Origin: an uncultured Prevotella sp.
GTDB taxonomy: Bacteria; Bacteroidota; Bacteroidia; Bacteroidales; Bacteroidaceae
Length of the DNA stretch: 53,686 nt
Assembly (NCBI GenBank): GCA_944320105.1
Contig: CALUGA010000013.1
Coordinates: forward strand, 1 to 53,686
Direction: 5' to 3'
Positions 25,557 to 36,215 of the stretch are shown one piece after another (positions within the stretch are counted from its first letter, which is position 1; each line of letters starts with the position of its first letter). The notes under the pieces were generated by a model. That model was not told where the DNA came from and did no database searches. It saw only the letters and a list, made by a program, of their open reading frames with translations. The position numbers were made by a program, and so were the translations under genes.

Positions 25557-27206
25557 ATGGCAAGTACACCCGAATTCAAGTATGCCCCGATGTTTCAGAC
25601 GGGCAAGGACGACACCGAATACTATCTCCTGAGCAAGGACGGCGTATCGATGGGCGAGTTTGAAGGCAAGCCCATCCTCAAGGTTGCGCCCGAAGCGCTC
25701 ACCATGCTGGCCAACCAGGCCTTCCGCGACGTAAACTTCCTGCTGCGCCGCTCGCACAACGAGCAGGTGGCCAAGATACTCACCGACCCAGAGGCCAGCG
25801 ACAACGACAAGTACGTGGCACTCACTTTCCTGCGCAATGCCGAGGTGGCTTGCAAGGGCAAGCTGCCTTTCTGCCAGGACACCGGCACCGCCATCATCCA
25901 CGGAGAGAAAGGACAGCAGGTGTGGACGGGCTTCTGCGACGAGGAAGCCCTGTCGCGCGGAGTCTACAAGACGTACACCGAGGAGAACCTGCGCTACTCG
26001 CAGAACGCACCGCTCTCCATGTATGAGGAGGTGAACACGCGCTGCAACCTGCCCGCGCAGATCGACCTTGAGGCCACCGAGGGCATGGAGTACCGCTTCC
26101 TCTGCGTGGTTAAGGGCGGCGGCTCGGCCAACAAGACCTACTTCTATCAGGAAACCAAGGCCCGCATACAGAATCCGGGAACGCTTGTGCCGTTCCTCGT
26201 TGAGAAGATGAAGACCCTCGGCACGGCAGCCTGCCCGCCCTATCACATCGCCTTTGTCATAGGTGGCACGTCGGCAGAGAAGAACCTCCTCACAGTGAAG
26301 CTCGCCTCGACGCACTATTACGACAACCTGCCAACAACGGGCGACGAGACAGGCCGCGCCTTCCGCGACGTGGAGCTTGAGAAGCAGCTGCTCGACGAGG
26401 CTCACAAGATTGGCCTCGGGGCGCAGTTCGGAGGCAAGTACTTTGCACACGACATACGCGTAATCCGCCTGCCGCGCCACGGTGCCAGCTGCCCCATTGG
26501 CTTGGGCGTTAGCTGCTCGGCCGACCGCAACATCAAGGCGAAGATAAACAAGGACGGCATCTGGATAGAGAAGCTGGACGACAACCCCGGCGAGCTTATA
26601 CCCGCAGAGCTGCGCAACGCAGGTGAGGGCGACGCCGTGCGCATCGACCTCAACCAGCCTATGAGCGAGATATGCAGCATCCTTTCCAAGTATCCCGTGG
26701 CCACTCGGGTGAGCCTCAATGGCACGATAATCGTGGCGCGCGACATCGCCCACGCCAAGCTCAAGGCTCGCCTCGACGCTGGCGAAGACCTGCCGCAGTA
26801 CTTCAAGGACCACCCCGTGCTCTATGCCGGTCCGGCCAAGACGCCGGAGGGAATGCCCTGCGGCTCCATGGGCCCCACCACGGCCAACCGCATGGACCCC
26901 TACGTTGATGAGTTCCAGGATCATGGCGGCTCGATGGTGATGATAGCCAAGGGCAACCGCACGCAGGTGGTGACCGATGCCTGCAAGAAGCACGGCGGCT
27001 TCTACCTCGGAAGCATAGGCGGCCCGGCTGCGGTGCTCTCCATGAACAGCATCAAGAGCATAGAATGCGTGGAGTACCCGGAGCTTGGCATGGAGGCCAT
27101 CTGGAAGATAAACGTTGTTGACTTCCCCGCGTTCATACTCGTTGACGACAAGGGCAACGACTTCTTCAAACAGCTTAAACCGTGGAATCCCACGTGCAAC
27201 AAGTAA
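25557..27206 (+). CDS. Class I fumarate hydratase (iron-sulfur)
   Basis: Oxygen-sensitive [4Fe-4S] enzyme that interconverts fumarate and malate in the reductive branch towards succinate (549 aa, normal length for the fused alpha-beta class I form). The three cluster cysteines are expected in CQDTGTA (near 106), CPIGLGVSC (near 311-319) and a later motif. The C-terminal beta domain carries [15 protein letters not shown]. Class I fumarase fits an anaerobe that makes succinate or propionate, consistent with the carboxylase operon nearby. The gene is monocistronic, with its own promoter and terminator. Confidence 0.92.
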   Translation: MASTPEFKYAPMFQTGKDDTEYYLLSKDGVSMGEFEGKPILKVAPEALTMLANQAFRDVNFLLRRSHNEQVAKILTDPEASDNDKYVALTFLRNAEVACKGKLPFCQDTGTAIIHGEKGQQVWTGFCDEEALSRGVYKTYTEENLRYSQNAPLSMYEEVNTRCNLPAQIDLEATEGMEYRFLCVVKGGGSANKTYFYQETKARIQNPGTLVPFLVEKMKTLGTAACPPYHIAFVIGGTSAEKNLLTVKLASTHYYDNLPTTGDETGRAFRDVELEKQLLDEAHKIGLGAQFGGKYFAHDIRVIRLPRHGASCPIGLGVSCSADRNIKAKINKDGIWIEKLDDNPGELIPAELRNAGEGDAVRIDLNQPMSEICSILSKYPVATRVSLNGTIIVARDIAHAKLKARLDAGEDLPQYFKDHPVLYAGPAKTPEGMPCGSMGPTTANRMDPYVDEFQDHGGSMVMIAKGNRTQVVTDACKKHGGFYLGSIGGPAAVLSMNSIKSIECVEYPELGMEAIWKINVVDFPAFILVDDKGNDFFKQLKPWNPTCNK

Positions 27207-27216
27207 ACAACGGATG

Positions 27217-27256
27217 ATAGTCCTCACCCTATCCCGGGGCGGGGACTATTTTCTTT
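27217..27256 (+). terminator. Terminator of fumarase
   Basis: ATAGTCC at 27217-27223 pairs with GGACTAT at 27243-27249, extended by weaker pairs, and is followed by TTTTCTTT. It lies about 10 bases after the stop codon. Confidence 0.7.
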
Positions 27257-27267
27257 AAACTTAAGAT

Positions 27268-29061
27268 ATGAGAAAACTCATTCCTGTATTGTTCTCGCTG
27301 GCCTTGCTGGCCTTGCCTGCAAGCGTTGGGGCAGTGCCTGCCAAGTCGGAGTGGCGCACGTTCGTGCAGTCTGACGGCACGTCGATAAAGGTGCGCCTCT
27401 GCGGCGACGAGAACCTCAACTATTATGTAACGGAAGACGGCGTGCCTCTCCTGCGCGCCGCGAATGGCGACTTCTGCTATGCCGATACATACGGGTTCGC
27501 GCCCAAGTCGTCGGGCATTGTGGCACACGAGCAGGCAGCCCGCTCTGTGTCTGAGCGCCGGCACGTGTCGTCGCTGGCAAGTATCGAGGCCCTGAGGCCC
27601 AGTGTCGCCCGCGCCGCTTCAGTGGGGCGCAGGCGCGCCGCGCGCCTTGCCGCCACGCGCTCGCTGGCCGACGGGGCCGAGCGCCGTGGCCTTGTGGTGA
27701 TGATGGAGTTCTCCGACAGGCAGTTCTATACAGCCGACTCGTTCGACAGGTGGAGCGCCATACTCAACCAGGATGGCTATGCCGAGTACGGCGCTAACGG
27801 TAGCGTGAGCGATTACTTCCGCGACCAAAGCGCTGGGCGCTTCAACCTGAAGTTTGATATCGTAGGGCCGGTAATGGCAAAGCGCGAGCGCGACTATTAC
27901 GGAGCCGACTCGCTCGGCCTGCTCGACGTTCATGTGGCCGACCTCGTGGTTGAGGCTTGCGATGCCGCAAAGGCAGCAGGAGTTGACTTCAGCGACTACG
28001 ACTGGGATGGAGACGGCGTGGTAGACCAGGTGTTCGTGCTCTATGCAGGCGCCGGCCAGGCCGCCACCGGCAACCCTTCGAGCTTCATCTGGCCCCACGA
28101 ATACCGTGTCTCGGCATACGCCAACTGGCCCAACGGCTACGTTGTGGATGGGGTAAAGGTAGATACCTACGCCTGTGGCTGCGAGCTTCAGGGGCTTGAG
28201 CAGTACACGCAAGGCCGGCTCAGCGGCCTCGGCACGTTCTGCCACGAATTCTCCCACTGCCTGGGGCTGCCAGATTTCTACAACACTGCCAACGGCGACG
28301 ATATGCTCGGCAACTGGGATTTGCTCGCCAACGGGTGCTACAACGCCGAAGGCTGGTGTCCGCCCAACTACAACAGCCACGAGAAGGAGCTTTGCGGATG
28401 GGCGCAGGCCGTGGAGCTTGGCGGGCCTGCCACGGTATCTGGCCTGCTGCCCATGGCGCAGGGAGGACTTGCCTACAAGGTGCGCAACGACTGCGAAGGC
28501 ACTGCCGACGAGTATTACTTGCTCGAAAACCGTCAGCAAACGGGCTGGGACGCTTACCTGCCTGACGCCGGGCTGGTGATTACACACGTGGACTACGACC
28601 CTGCCTCGTGGGCTGCCAACACGGTGAACGCCGACGAGAGCCACTACGGAGTGGCCCTCATACCCTCCGGCGGGGCAAGCAACGTCAACTCGAACCGCGT
28701 GGCATGGCCATACAACAGGCGCGACTCGCTTACCGACAACTCGCGTCCGGCTGCGTCGGTATATAACCTCAACGTGCGCGGCACATACTTCATGGGCAAG
28801 CCTATCACCCACATCACGCACGACGAGGATGCCGGCACTGTGGGCTTCGACTTCATGGGAGGCTCGGCGGCCAGCGGAATAGAGGCCGCGGGAGCCGGAA
28901 CAGAGGGCGGCGTGCTGGGCAACCCCGCCACGATATACGATGCCGCAGGGCGTGTAGTGGGGCGCACCGGCTCATATTCGGGACTCGATGGCAGCCTGCC
29001 TACAGGGCTTTACATAGTGAAATCATACAACGGAACAACAATAAAAGTAACGAAGAACTGA
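27268..29061 (+). CDS. Secreted M6-family metalloprotease with type IX-like C-terminal signal
   Basis: A 597-aa exported zinc peptidase. A signal peptide covers residues 1-22 (cleavage near VGA). The zinc motif HEFSHCLGLPDF near residue 326 matches the HExxHxxGxxD metzincin pattern of the M6 (immune inhibitor A-like) family. The C-terminal 70 residues (from about 530, NPATIYDAAGRVVG to LPTGLYIVKSYNGTTIKVTKN parts) look like a type A type IX secretion sorting domain, so the protein is probably moved across the outer membrane and attached or released. Substrate unknown. It lies alone between fumarase and the CNNM gene. Confidence 0.82.
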   Translation: MRKLIPVLFSLALLALPASVGAVPAKSEWRTFVQSDGTSIKVRLCGDENLNYYVTEDGVPLLRAANGDFCYADTYGFAPKSSGIVAHEQAARSVSERRHVSSLASIEALRPSVARAASVGRRRAARLAATRSLADGAERRGLVVMMEFSDRQFYTADSFDRWSAILNQDGYAEYGANGSVSDYFRDQSAGRFNLKFDIVGPVMAKRERDYYGADSLGLLDVHVADLVVEACDAAKAAGVDFSDYDWDGDGVVDQVFVLYAGAGQAATGNPSSFIWPHEYRVSAYANWPNGYVVDGVKVDTYACGCELQGLEQYTQGRLSGLGTFCHEFSHCLGLPDFYNTANGDDMLGNWDLLANGCYNAEGWCPPNYNSHEKELCGWAQAVELGGPATVSGLLPMAQGGLAYKVRNDCEGTADEYYLLENRQQTGWDAYLPDAGLVITHVDYDPASWAANTVNADESHYGVALIPSGGASNVNSNRVAWPYNRRDSLTDNSRPAASVYNLNVRGTYFMGKPITHITHDEDAGTVGFDFMGGSAASGIEAAGAGTEGGVLGNPATIYDAAGRVVGRTGSYSGLDGSLPTGLYIVKSYNGTTIKVTKN

Positions 29062-29134
29062 GGGGCAGCGCGGGGGCATGGCCTCCGCACCTGCTCCGCT
29101 GACCCGAAAGAAACATACTATCACTGAATCATTA

Positions 29135-30433
29135 ATGGAAGAAATTTTCATCATCATCGGCCTTATAATACTCAACGGCGTGTTTGCAATGTCGGAGATC
29201 GCACTGATTTCCGCGCGCAAGTCGAGCCTCACGGCCGATGCGGAGGGCGGGTTGCGTTCAGCGCGATACGCCTTGAAACTTGCCAACGAGCCCGACCGCT
29301 TTCTCTCTACCGTGCAAATTGGCATCACTCTCATCGGAATCCTCACCGGTATCTATTCTGGCAACAAGGTGGCTGCGCTCTTCTCGGAGTGGATGGCAGG
29401 CTTGGGCATGGCCTCGCAGTACGCCTCCATGCTCTCGCAGGCAATCATCGTCATCGTGGTAACGTACCTTACGCTCATCTTCGGCGAGCTTGTGCCGAAG
29501 CGCATCGGCCTCACCGTGGCCGAGAAGGCTGCCAAGGGCGTGGCCATGCCCATGTATGCGCTGTCGATAGCGGCCTATCCTTTCGTTTGGTTCCTCTCCA
29601 AGAGCACCGCGTTCATATTCAACCTGACCGGCCTCAAGGACAAGGAGAGCAAGGTGACCGAGGAAGAAATCAAGTCGATAATACGCGAAGGAACAGAGGA
29701 CGGCGAGGTGCAGCCGGTGGAACAGGACATCATGCGGCGCGTGTTCTTGGTGGGAGACCTTGAGGTGGACGCCATCATGACACACCGCAGCGAGCTGACT
29801 TGGCTCGACTGCGACATGACGGCGGAGCAGGTGAAGGACATAATCAAGGAGAACATGTATGCCGTTTACCCGGTGGCCGAGGGCGACCTTGACCACGTGA
29901 AGGGCGTGGTTACGATAAAAGACCTCTTCCTCGCGCTTGGCGACAAGGACTTCAACCTGCGCAACATCATGCGCAAGCCTACTTATTTCTATGAGAACAC
30001 CGATGTGTACAAGGTGCTGGAGGACATGAAGGCCGACCACATCAGCACCGGGCTTGTGTGCGACGAATATGGCTCGTGCATAGGCATAATAACCCTCAAG
30101 GACATCCTTGAGAGCATAGTTGGCACCGTGCCTGAGCCTGTAGAGGAGGAACCTTACATCATCCCGCGCAAGGAGGGCGAAGAATGGTTTGTTGACGGCC
30201 AATGCCCGATGTACGACTTCCTGAGCTACTTCGGCGAGGAGGACTTGCTCGACGACGAGGACTACAACACCGTTGGGGGGCTATGCCTCTACCAGCTCGA
30301 CCATGTGCCGGGCTGCGGCGAGACATTCGTGTGGGCCACGTTCAAGTTTGAGGTGATCGACATGGACGGCGCGCGCATCGACAAGCTGCTCGTCACGCGC
30401 GTCAAGGAGCAGGCAAAGGAGTCTGCCGACTGA
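29135..30433 (+). CDS. CNNM/CorC-type transporter protein (DUF21, CBS pair, CorC_HlyC)
   Basis: Inner-membrane protein of the hemolysin C/CorC family, linked in other bacteria to magnesium or cobalt efflux (432 aa from the chosen start). The DUF21 membrane domain (about 1-180) has several hydrophobic helices. A CBS pair follows (about 195-320, with VFLVGDLEVDAIMTHRSEL and GLVCDEYGSCIGIITLKDI segments). A C-terminal CorC_HlyC domain completes it. The frame runs to 29078 upstream, but MEEIFIIIGL at 29135 starts exactly at the first membrane helix. Its 3' end overlaps the convergent flavoprotein gene by 32 bases. Confidence 0.87.
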   Translation: MEEIFIIIGLIILNGVFAMSEIALISARKSSLTADAEGGLRSARYALKLANEPDRFLSTVQIGITLIGILTGIYSGNKVAALFSEWMAGLGMASQYASMLSQAIIVIVVTYLTLIFGELVPKRIGLTVAEKAAKGVAMPMYALSIAAYPFVWFLSKSTAFIFNLTGLKDKESKVTEEEIKSIIREGTEDGEVQPVEQDIMRRVFLVGDLEVDAIMTHRSELTWLDCDMTAEQVKDIIKENMYAVYPVAEGDLDHVKGVVTIKDLFLALGDKDFNLRNIMRKPTYFYENTDVYKVLEDMKADHISTGLVCDEYGSCIGIITLKDILESIVGTVPEPVEEEPYIIPRKEGEEWFVDGQCPMYDFLSYFGEEDLLDDEDYNTVGGLCLYQLDHVPGCGETFVWATFKFEVIDMDGARIDKLLVTRVKEQAKESAD

Positions 30434-31688
30434 CCTCCGGGGCATTGTGGCGGCACTGTCGGGCCATTGCCCGTGCCGCCACGATGCCCGTAGTCCATGC
30501 CGCCTGTAGGTTGAAGCCGCCCGTGATGCCGTCCACGTCGAGCGCCTCGCCGGCGAAGAAAAGGCCCGGGCAGGCGCGGCTTTCGAGCGTTGAGGGGTTC
30601 ACCCCGGCCAGGTCTATGCCGCCGCACGTCACGAACTCTTCCTTGAATCGGCACTTGCCGTTGGCCGTGTAGTGGTCGTTGGTGAGCGTGGTGGCCAGTC
30701 TGTTCATGCCCTTGCGCCCCATTTCGCCCCAGCGCGCGTCGGCTTTCAGGCCGCTCTTGGCCAGCAGGTGCTGCCAGAGGCGGGCGTTCAGTTGCGTGGG
30801 ATAGGCCGATGCCAATTGCTTTTTCGGGTTCGCCGCAGCCAGCGAGCCTATTGTTTCCATCACATCTTGTTCGTTTTGCCCGCCCATCCAGTTTATGGCG
30901 AGCGTGGCGTGGTAGTCGTTGCCGTGCAGGTGGCGCGCGGCGTAGGCCGAGAGCTTTAGTATGGCCGGGCCGCTCATGCCCCAGTGGGTTATCAGCAGTG
31001 GCCCCTCGGCGCGGAACTTAGTGCCTGTAAGGCTTGCTGTGGCGTGCTCCACCACTGTGCCTGTAAGCTCGGTTACTGGGTCGCCCGGCAGGCACAGGCT
31101 GAAGAGCGACGGCGCCGGGCTAACCGTGGCAACGCCAAGCGGTGCGAGCAGTGCCAGCCCCTGTGGCTTGGGGCTGCCGCCGATGGCCAGCAATACGGTG
31201 TCGGCAGTCTGCGGTTGCAGCGATTCGTCGGCGAAGCTGATGCGCAGTTGCCCCCTGCCATCGGCTCCGGCGCGCTCTATGAGCGAGGCGCGCCGGCCCG
31301 TGAGCAGCCTTACGCCGTGGCTGCGCATAAGGCGGAGCAGCGTGCCTACTATCTCCATGGCGTCCTGCGAGGCCGGGAACACGCAGCCATCGGCTTGCGC
31401 CGTGAGCCTTACGCCCTCGCGCTCAAACCACTGCCACGCTTCTTCGTGGCCGAACTCCTTGAGCAGGCGCTTCATGAGCCGCTCGCCACGGGGGTAGGCT
31501 GCGGCAAGGCTGCGCACGCTGGCAAACGTGTTTGTAAGGTTGCAGCGGCCACCGCCGGTTATGGCCACCTTGGCCAGCGGCTTGCGTGCAGCTTCGTATA
31601 CGGTCACTTCGGCCTCGGGGCAGCGACGCTTCAGTTCTATCGCGGCGAAGCATCCTGCTGCCCCCGCGCCTATGATTGCTGTCTTCAT
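30402..31688 (-). CDS. BaiN/HI0933-family FAD-dependent oxidoreductase
   Basis: A 428-aa flavoprotein of the HI0933/BaiN type. The dinucleotide motif AIIGAGAAGCFAAIEL is at residues 4-19, GGGRCNLTN near 46-54 is characteristic of the family, and the C-terminal CGGIDLAGVNPSTLESRACPGLFFAGEALDVDGITGGFNLQ segment (seen in parts) closes the FAD site. The reaction is not established for most members. I start it at the ATG at 31688 (MKTAIIG) rather than 31730 because the nucleotide-binding strand begins there. Convergent with the CNNM gene, overlapping it by 32 bases. Confidence 0.88.
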   Translation of the reverse strand: MKTAIIGAGAAGCFAAIELKRRCPEAEVTVYEAARKPLAKVAITGGGRCNLTNTFASVRSLAAAYPRGERLMKRLLKEFGHEEAWQWFEREGVRLTAQADGCVFPASQDAMEIVGTLLRLMRSHGVRLLTGRRASLIERAGADGRGQLRISFADESLQPQTADTVLLAIGGSPKPQGLALLAPLGVATVSPAPSLFSLCLPGDPVTELTGTVVEHATASLTGTKFRAEGPLLITHWGMSGPAILKLSAYAARHLHGNDYHATLAINWMGGQNEQDVMETIGSLAAANPKKQLASAYPTQLNARLWQHLLAKSGLKADARWGEMGRKGMNRLATTLTNDHYTANGKCRFKEEFVTCGGIDLAGVNPSTLESRACPGLFFAGEALDVDGITGGFNLQAAWTTGIVAARAMARQCRHNAPEVSRQTPLPAP

Positions 31689-31785
31689 AATCAGGTCTTT
31701 GGTATTTAGTGGAACGTTGGAGCGGCGCACCGAAAGGCAGGATAAGTTTTACCCTTTCGGCTGCATCGCCTGTGCCAACCGACTG

Positions 31786-31793
31786 CAAACTTA
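31786..31793 (-). promoter_or_regulatory. -7 box of the BaiN-like gene
   Basis: On the minus strand TAAGTTTG (31793-31786) matches TAnnTTTG and would give a leader of about 90 bases. Confidence 0.55.
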
Positions 31794-31900
31794 ATAAAAA
31801 ATGCCGAGAAACCGCCCTTGCGGCCTTGCCAATCTCCATTTTGATGCATCGTTGGGCTTACTTTCATGCTTCTGGCCTGCGCACTTGGCTTTATTTTGAG

Positions 31901-31908
31901 TATCTTTG
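31901..31908 (+). promoter_or_regulatory. Orphan -7 box pointing into array 5
   Basis: TATCTTTG on the plus strand has no gene for 420 bases downstream. A transcript would run through the 22-bp array at 32015-32124. It may serve the hydrolase gene at 32332 with a long leader, or a non-coding RNA. No clear -33 element is seen. Confidence 0.35.
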
Positions 31909-32014
31909 CAACGTAGTGGGGCGGTATCTGCAAGCTTGGTGCAGGGTATATGCAAGAGGGGGCTGTGTAAAATAATTTCGCAATTCTTTGCATTTCGCAT
32001 AACGCCCTGTCTGA

Positions 32015-32124
32015 CAATAAGTTGCGAAACGGGCGAAATGGCGTTCCCAAACGGGCTGTTTGGCAGTCTGAAACGGCCTGTTTTGAAGTGCGAAACAGCC
32101 TGTTTGGCGATGCAAGACAGCTGG
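32015..32124. repeat. 22-bp hairpin-repeat array 5
   Basis: Five units in register (32015, 32037, 32059, 32081, 32103), with cores CGGGCG, CGGGCTG, CGGCCTG, CAGCCTG and CAGCTGG. It sits in the 643-base divergent gap between the flavoprotein and the hydrolase genes. Confidence 0.8.
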
Positions 32125-32331
32125 CAGCCTTGCCCGGATGCGTTTTGTAATAAAAAGAGTATGGCTGTAATGGCGTTTCGGAAGGTGGGTGTCCGCATTC
32201 TGCTCGCTGCAGGCGGGAGATGGCGAAGGGTTTTTGTTCATTTTCCGGCCTGCTTGTGGAGCGCAGTGGTGCAGGGGCTGTGTGTATTCTGTCACTGTGC
32301 TTAGGATAGGTTTACATGAGGGTAGTCAATT

Positions 32332-33048
32332 ATGGAAACAAGCATTACTTACATCTACCACAGTGGTTTTGCGTTGGAGACGGAGCGTTGCGCTGTGGTC
32401 ATCGACTGTTGGCAAGACCCCGCAGGCGTCGTGGAGCCATTGCTCCGTGGCCCAAAGCCTCTTTATGTATTGGCCTCGCACTTCCATGAAGACCACTTCA
32501 ACCCGATGGTGCTTGGCTGGGGCGACGCAAGGAAAGGCGTAACTTATGTGCTCTCGAAAGACATCATGCGCCGTCGCCGCGCGCCTCGCGATGCTGCTGT
32601 ATGGCTCACAAAAGGGTGCGAATATGCAGATGGAAATGTTTCCGTAAGGGCATTCGGTTCAACGGACTCAGGAGTGTCGCTGCTTGTGGAGCTTGGCGGC
32701 AGGCTGTTTTTCCATGCCGGCGACCTTAACAACTGGCAACCGCCTCAATCTGCCGATGATACTGCGGCAATGCGGGCTGAGGCCATGTTTCTTGGCGAAC
32801 TTAAGGACTTGCGTAAGGTTGTAGATGCTGTAGATGTGGCGATGTTTCCCATTGATGCGCGCATAGGTGGGGATTATATTCGCGGGGCGCGCCAGTTTGT
32901 TGCCCGCATGACCCCGCGCCTCTTTGTGCCTATGCACTTCACGGCCTGCGGCGAGGCTTCTGCCGGTGCGTTTGCGCCCGAGGCAGAGGCTCTTGGTTGC
33001 CGTTTTTGGTTGCCCGGTGGAGCGGGGGATGGCATCGTCTTGCCTTAG
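32332..33048 (+). CDS. Metallo-beta-lactamase-fold hydrolase
   Basis: A 238-aa metal-dependent hydrolase. The motif SHFHEDHFN near residue 49-57 corresponds to HxHxDH, FHAGDLNNW near 126 supplies the bridging aspartate, and VPMHF near 200 the last histidine. It resembles the short UlaG-like MBL proteins, but no substrate can be assigned. No strong promoter was found next to the gene; a weak TAGGTTTA lies at 32307. It shares a bidirectional terminator with clpB. Confidence 0.8.
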   Translation: METSITYIYHSGFALETERCAVVIDCWQDPAGVVEPLLRGPKPLYVLASHFHEDHFNPMVLGWGDARKGVTYVLSKDIMRRRRAPRDAAVWLTKGCEYADGNVSVRAFGSTDSGVSLLVELGGRLFFHAGDLNNWQPPQSADDTAAMRAEAMFLGELKDLRKVVDAVDVAMFPIDARIGGDYIRGARQFVARMTPRLFVPMHFTACGEASAGAFAPEAEALGCRFWLPGGAGDGIVLP

Positions 33049-33137
33049 TCTTGATGTCTGCCCGTTGGCCTATTGTGGTGCTGGTGGCCACGCCCGCCAG
33101 TGCAAAAGCGCCATTATTCTTATGCGAATGCACGCAA

Positions 33138-33183
33138 AAAGCCTCCGCAACAATGCCATTCGGCATCGTCGCGGAGGCTTTAC
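33138..33183. terminator. Bidirectional terminator between the hydrolase gene and clpB
   Basis: The arms AAAGCCTCCGC and GCGGAGGCTTT flank a 22-base loop that itself can pair (GCC-ATTC-GGC region). T-tracts follow on both strands, so it can serve the convergent genes on either side. Confidence 0.85.
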
Positions 33184-33204
33184 CATCAATCAATATATGT
33201 GTTT

Positions 33205-35793
33205 TCAGTTTCTGAATTGCAGGCCTGCGCCGTTGGCATCGATGATGATGGGCTTCTCGCGGCTCACTTCTTCGGCCAGAATCTTCTTCGACATGTCGTT
33301 GAGGACGTAGCGCTGTATGGCTCGTTTCACGGGGCGCGCGCCAAACTCCGGGTCGTAGCCGGCATCGGCCAGCCAGTTGATGGCGGCATCGGTGGTGCGC
33401 AGCGTGAAGCCCTGCGGCTCCAGCATCTTGGCCACGGCGTTCATTTGCAGTCGCACCACGTTGGCTATCTCGGCCTTGGTGAGCGGCTGGAACATGATTA
33501 TCTCGTCGATGCGGTTGAGGAACTCCGGGCGGATGGTCTTCTTAAGCATCTCCATCACCTGGCCTTTCGTCTCCTCTACCACCGCGCAGCGGTTGGTAGC
33601 GTCTATGCGCTCGAACTGTTGCTGTATGTATTGGCTGCCGAGGTTCGACGTCATGATGATGATGGTGTTTTTGAAGTTCACCGTCCGGCCCTTGTTGTCG
33701 GTAAGCCTTCCGTCGTCGAGCACCTGCAAGAGGATGTTGAATACGTCGGGGTGTGCCTTCTCGATCTCGTCGAACAGCACCACGGAGTAGGGCTTGCGGC
33801 GCACAGCCTCGGTAAGCTGTCCGCCCTCGTCGTAGCCCACGTATCCCGGAGGCGCGCCTATTAGGCGGCTCACGCTGAACTTTTCCTGGTATTCGCTCAT
33901 GTCGATGCGGGTCATCATCGAGTCGTCGTTGAACAGATATTCGGCCAGTGCCTTGGCCAGTTCGGTCTTGCCCACGCCTGTAGTTCCAAGGAAGATGAAC
34001 GATGCTATTGGCCTCTTCGGGTCCTGCAAGCCAGCGCGGCTGCGGCGCACGGCGTCGCTCACGGCGGTTATTGCCTCGTCTTGGCCTATGACGCGCTTGT
34101 GCAGTTCCTCCTCAAGATGGAGCAGCTTGTCGCGCTCGCTCTGCATCATGCGGGTGACGGGGATGCCTGTCCAGCGGCTCACCACCTCGGCTATGTCGTC
34201 GGCTGTTACCTCCTCGCGCACCATTGCGTCGCCTCCCTGCGCGTTGTGCAGCTGCTTCTGTATGGTGGCGATGTCGTTCTCAAGGGCCTTCATCCGCCCG
34301 TAACGTATCTCGGCCACGCGCCCGTAGTTGCCCTCGCGCTCGGCGCGCTCGGCCTCCAAGCGCAGGTTCTCCATCTGCTGCTTGTCTTCCTGTATCTTGT
34401 TCACGAGCGTCCGCTCGCCTTCCCACTTTGCCCTGAACTGCTTTTCCTGGTCGCGCAGCTCGACGATGTCCTTGTCAAGCTGCTCAATCTTGGGTTGGTC
34501 GTTCTCCCGCTTGATGGCTTCGCGCTCAATTTCGAGCTGTTTAAGGCGGCGCGTAATCTCGTCGAGTTCCTCCGGAACGGAGTCGCGCTCCATGCGGAGC
34601 TTGGCGGCAGCCTCGTCCATGAGGTCGATGGCCTTGTCTGGCAGGAAGCGGTCGGAGATGTAACGCTCTGAGAGTTTCACCGCCGCGATGCAGGCATCAT
34701 CTTGTATTCGCACCTTGTGGTGGTTCTCGTAGCGTTCTTTCAGTCCTCTCAGTATGCTGATGGCACTCAGCTCGTCGGGCTCGTCCACCATCACGGTTTG
34801 GAAGCGTCGCTCCAGTGCCTTGTCCTTCTCGAAGTACTTCTGGTACTCGTTGAGCGTTGTGGCTCCTATGCTCCGCAGTTCGCCTCGGGCCAGTGCGGGC
34901 TTCAGTATGTTGGCCGCGTCCATTGCGCCTTCGCCTCCTCCGGCTCCAACGAGCGTGTGAATCTCGTCGATGAAGAGTATTATGCGGCCCTCGCTCTTCG
35001 TCACTTCGTTGATGACGCTCTTCAGTCGCTCCTCAAACTCGCCCTTGTACTTGGCTCCGGCAACCAGAGCGCCCATGTCGAGCGAATAGAGCTGCTTGTC
35101 CTTAAGGTTCTCGGGAACGTCTCCCCTTACTATCCTTTGGGCCAGGCCTTCCACTATTGCCGTCTTGCCTGTACCCGGCTCGCCTATCAGTATGGGGTTG
35201 TTCTTGGTGCGGCGAGAGAGGATTTGCAGCACGCGGCGTATCTCGTCGTCGCGCCCTATCACTGGGTCGAGCTTGCCTTGGCGGGCCTCCGCCACGAGGT
35301 TCTTGGCGTACTTCTCCAGGCTTTGGTAATTGTCGTCGGCCGACTGCGACCTTACGCTCTGCCCTTGGCGCAGCTCGTTAATGGCGGCGCGCATATCCTT
35401 TTCGGTGCATCCGGCATCCTTGAGTATGCGGCTTGCCGTGGAGCTTACGGTGAGCAGGGCGAGGAGGATAGGCTCAACGCTCACGAACTCGTCGCCCATC
35501 TTGCCGGAATAGTCGGCGGCTTGCCGCAGAACGCGGTTGGAGTCGTTGCTGAGGTAAGGCTCTCCGCCCTGAACGCGTGGCAGGTGCTTTGTCTCCTGTT
35601 CGGCGAGCAGGCTTATTTGCTGGGCGTTTACGCCAAGTTTCTGGAAGATAAAGTTGGTTACGTCCTTGGCCTTGGCCATCACTCCCTTGAGCAGGTGGAC
35701 AGGCTCTATGACCTGTTGTCCGCCCGAGGAGGCTGCGTTTACGGCCTCCTGGATGGCTTCCTGCGCCTTGATTGTGAATTTGTCGAATGTCAT
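33205..35793 (-). CDS. clpB: ATP-dependent chaperone ClpB
   Basis: Hexameric AAA+ disaggregase that rescues aggregated proteins together with DnaK (862 aa, normal length). The order is an N-terminal Clp repeat domain (1-145), first AAA+ domain with Walker A GEPGTGKT near 207 and Walker [11 protein letters not shown], the coiled-coil middle domain (about 405-530) that distinguishes ClpB from ClpA and ClpC, and the second AAA+ domain with GTTGVGKT near 606 and [11 protein letters not shown]. An AAGGAGA ribosome site lies just before the ATG. No CIRCE-like operator or TAnnTTTG box is obvious upstream, so a heat-shock sigma factor may be used. Confidence 0.96.
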   Translation of the reverse strand: MTFDKFTIKAQEAIQEAVNAASSGGQQVIEPVHLLKGVMAKAKDVTNFIFQKLGVNAQQISLLAEQETKHLPRVQGGEPYLSNDSNRVLRQAADYSGKMGDEFVSVEPILLALLTVSSTASRILKDAGCTEKDMRAAINELRQGQSVRSQSADDNYQSLEKYAKNLVAEARQGKLDPVIGRDDEIRRVLQILSRRTKNNPILIGEPGTGKTAIVEGLAQRIVRGDVPENLKDKQLYSLDMGALVAGAKYKGEFEERLKSVINEVTKSEGRIILFIDEIHTLVGAGGGEGAMDAANILKPALARGELRSIGATTLNEYQKYFEKDKALERRFQTVMVDEPDELSAISILRGLKERYENHHKVRIQDDACIAAVKLSERYISDRFLPDKAIDLMDEAAAKLRMERDSVPEELDEITRRLKQLEIEREAIKRENDQPKIEQLDKDIVELRDQEKQFRAKWEGERTLVNKIQEDKQQMENLRLEAERAEREGNYGRVAEIRYGRMKALENDIATIQKQLHNAQGGDAMVREEVTADDIAEVVSRWTGIPVTRMMQSERDKLLHLEEELHKRVIGQDEAITAVSDAVRRSRAGLQDPKRPIASFIFLGTTGVGKTELAKALAEYLFNDDSMMTRIDMSEYQEKFSVSRLIGAPPGYVGYDEGGQLTEAVRRKPYSVVLFDEIEKAHPDVFNILLQVLDDGRLTDNKGRTVNFKNTIIIMTSNLGSQYIQQQFERIDATNRCAVVEETKGQVMEMLKKTIRPEFLNRIDEIIMFQPLTKAEIANVVRLQMNAVAKMLEPQGFTLRTTDAAINWLADAGYDPEFGARPVKRAIQRYVLNDMSKKILAEEVSREKPIIIDANGAGLQFRN

Positions 35794-36010
35794 ATCTTGT
35801 CTCCTTTCTTTTGTTTTTTGCGGTTGTTATCCGCTTATGGATGAGACAAATAGTGTGCCTTGTGCCGTGATATGCCAAAATGGCATACCGCAAACGGCCA
35901 AAGCGCGCCACACCTTGATTGGAACTTGTCGTTAGAAAGAGTGCTTGTGGATATTGTGGTAAAGCCTTGCCGCCATTCTGCGATGCTCCTTCAAGGCTTT
36001 AGTGAGGAAG

Positions 36011-36085
36011 TAGGGACGATCGGGCTCGAACCGATGACCTCCGCAATGTGACTGCGGCGCTCTAAACCAACTGGGCTACGCCCCT
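36011..36085 (-). tRNA. tRNA-Val (CAC anticodon)
   Basis: The 75-base sequence folds as a cloverleaf: acceptor arms AGGGGCG and CGTCCCT (one G-U pair), anticodon loop GTCACAT with CAC at the anticodon, T arm with TTCGAGC. The 3' CCA is not encoded, unlike the initiator tRNA in this window. Confidence 0.92.
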
Positions 36086-36101
36086 CCTTGTTTTTGCGTT
36101 G

Positions 36102-36132
36102 CAAAAGTAATAAATAAATGTGGCATGAGCAA
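36102..36132 (-). promoter_or_regulatory. Promoter of tRNA-Val
   Basis: On the minus strand TACTTTTG (36109-36102) with TTG (36132-36130) 20 bases upstream. It lies 17 bases before the tRNA 5' end. Confidence 0.65.
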
Positions 36133-36215
36133 GAAAAACATCGTTTTTTTGACCCTCATGCGTTAAAATACCTGCCGATGGCTGTCGCGCGGCTTGCTTT
36201 GAAGCCACGGCGTGG

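Noticed and set aside
25536-27227. 563-codon open frame on the minus strand
   Set aside because: It is the antisense shadow of the class I fumarase, which has full family motifs and its own promoter and terminator.
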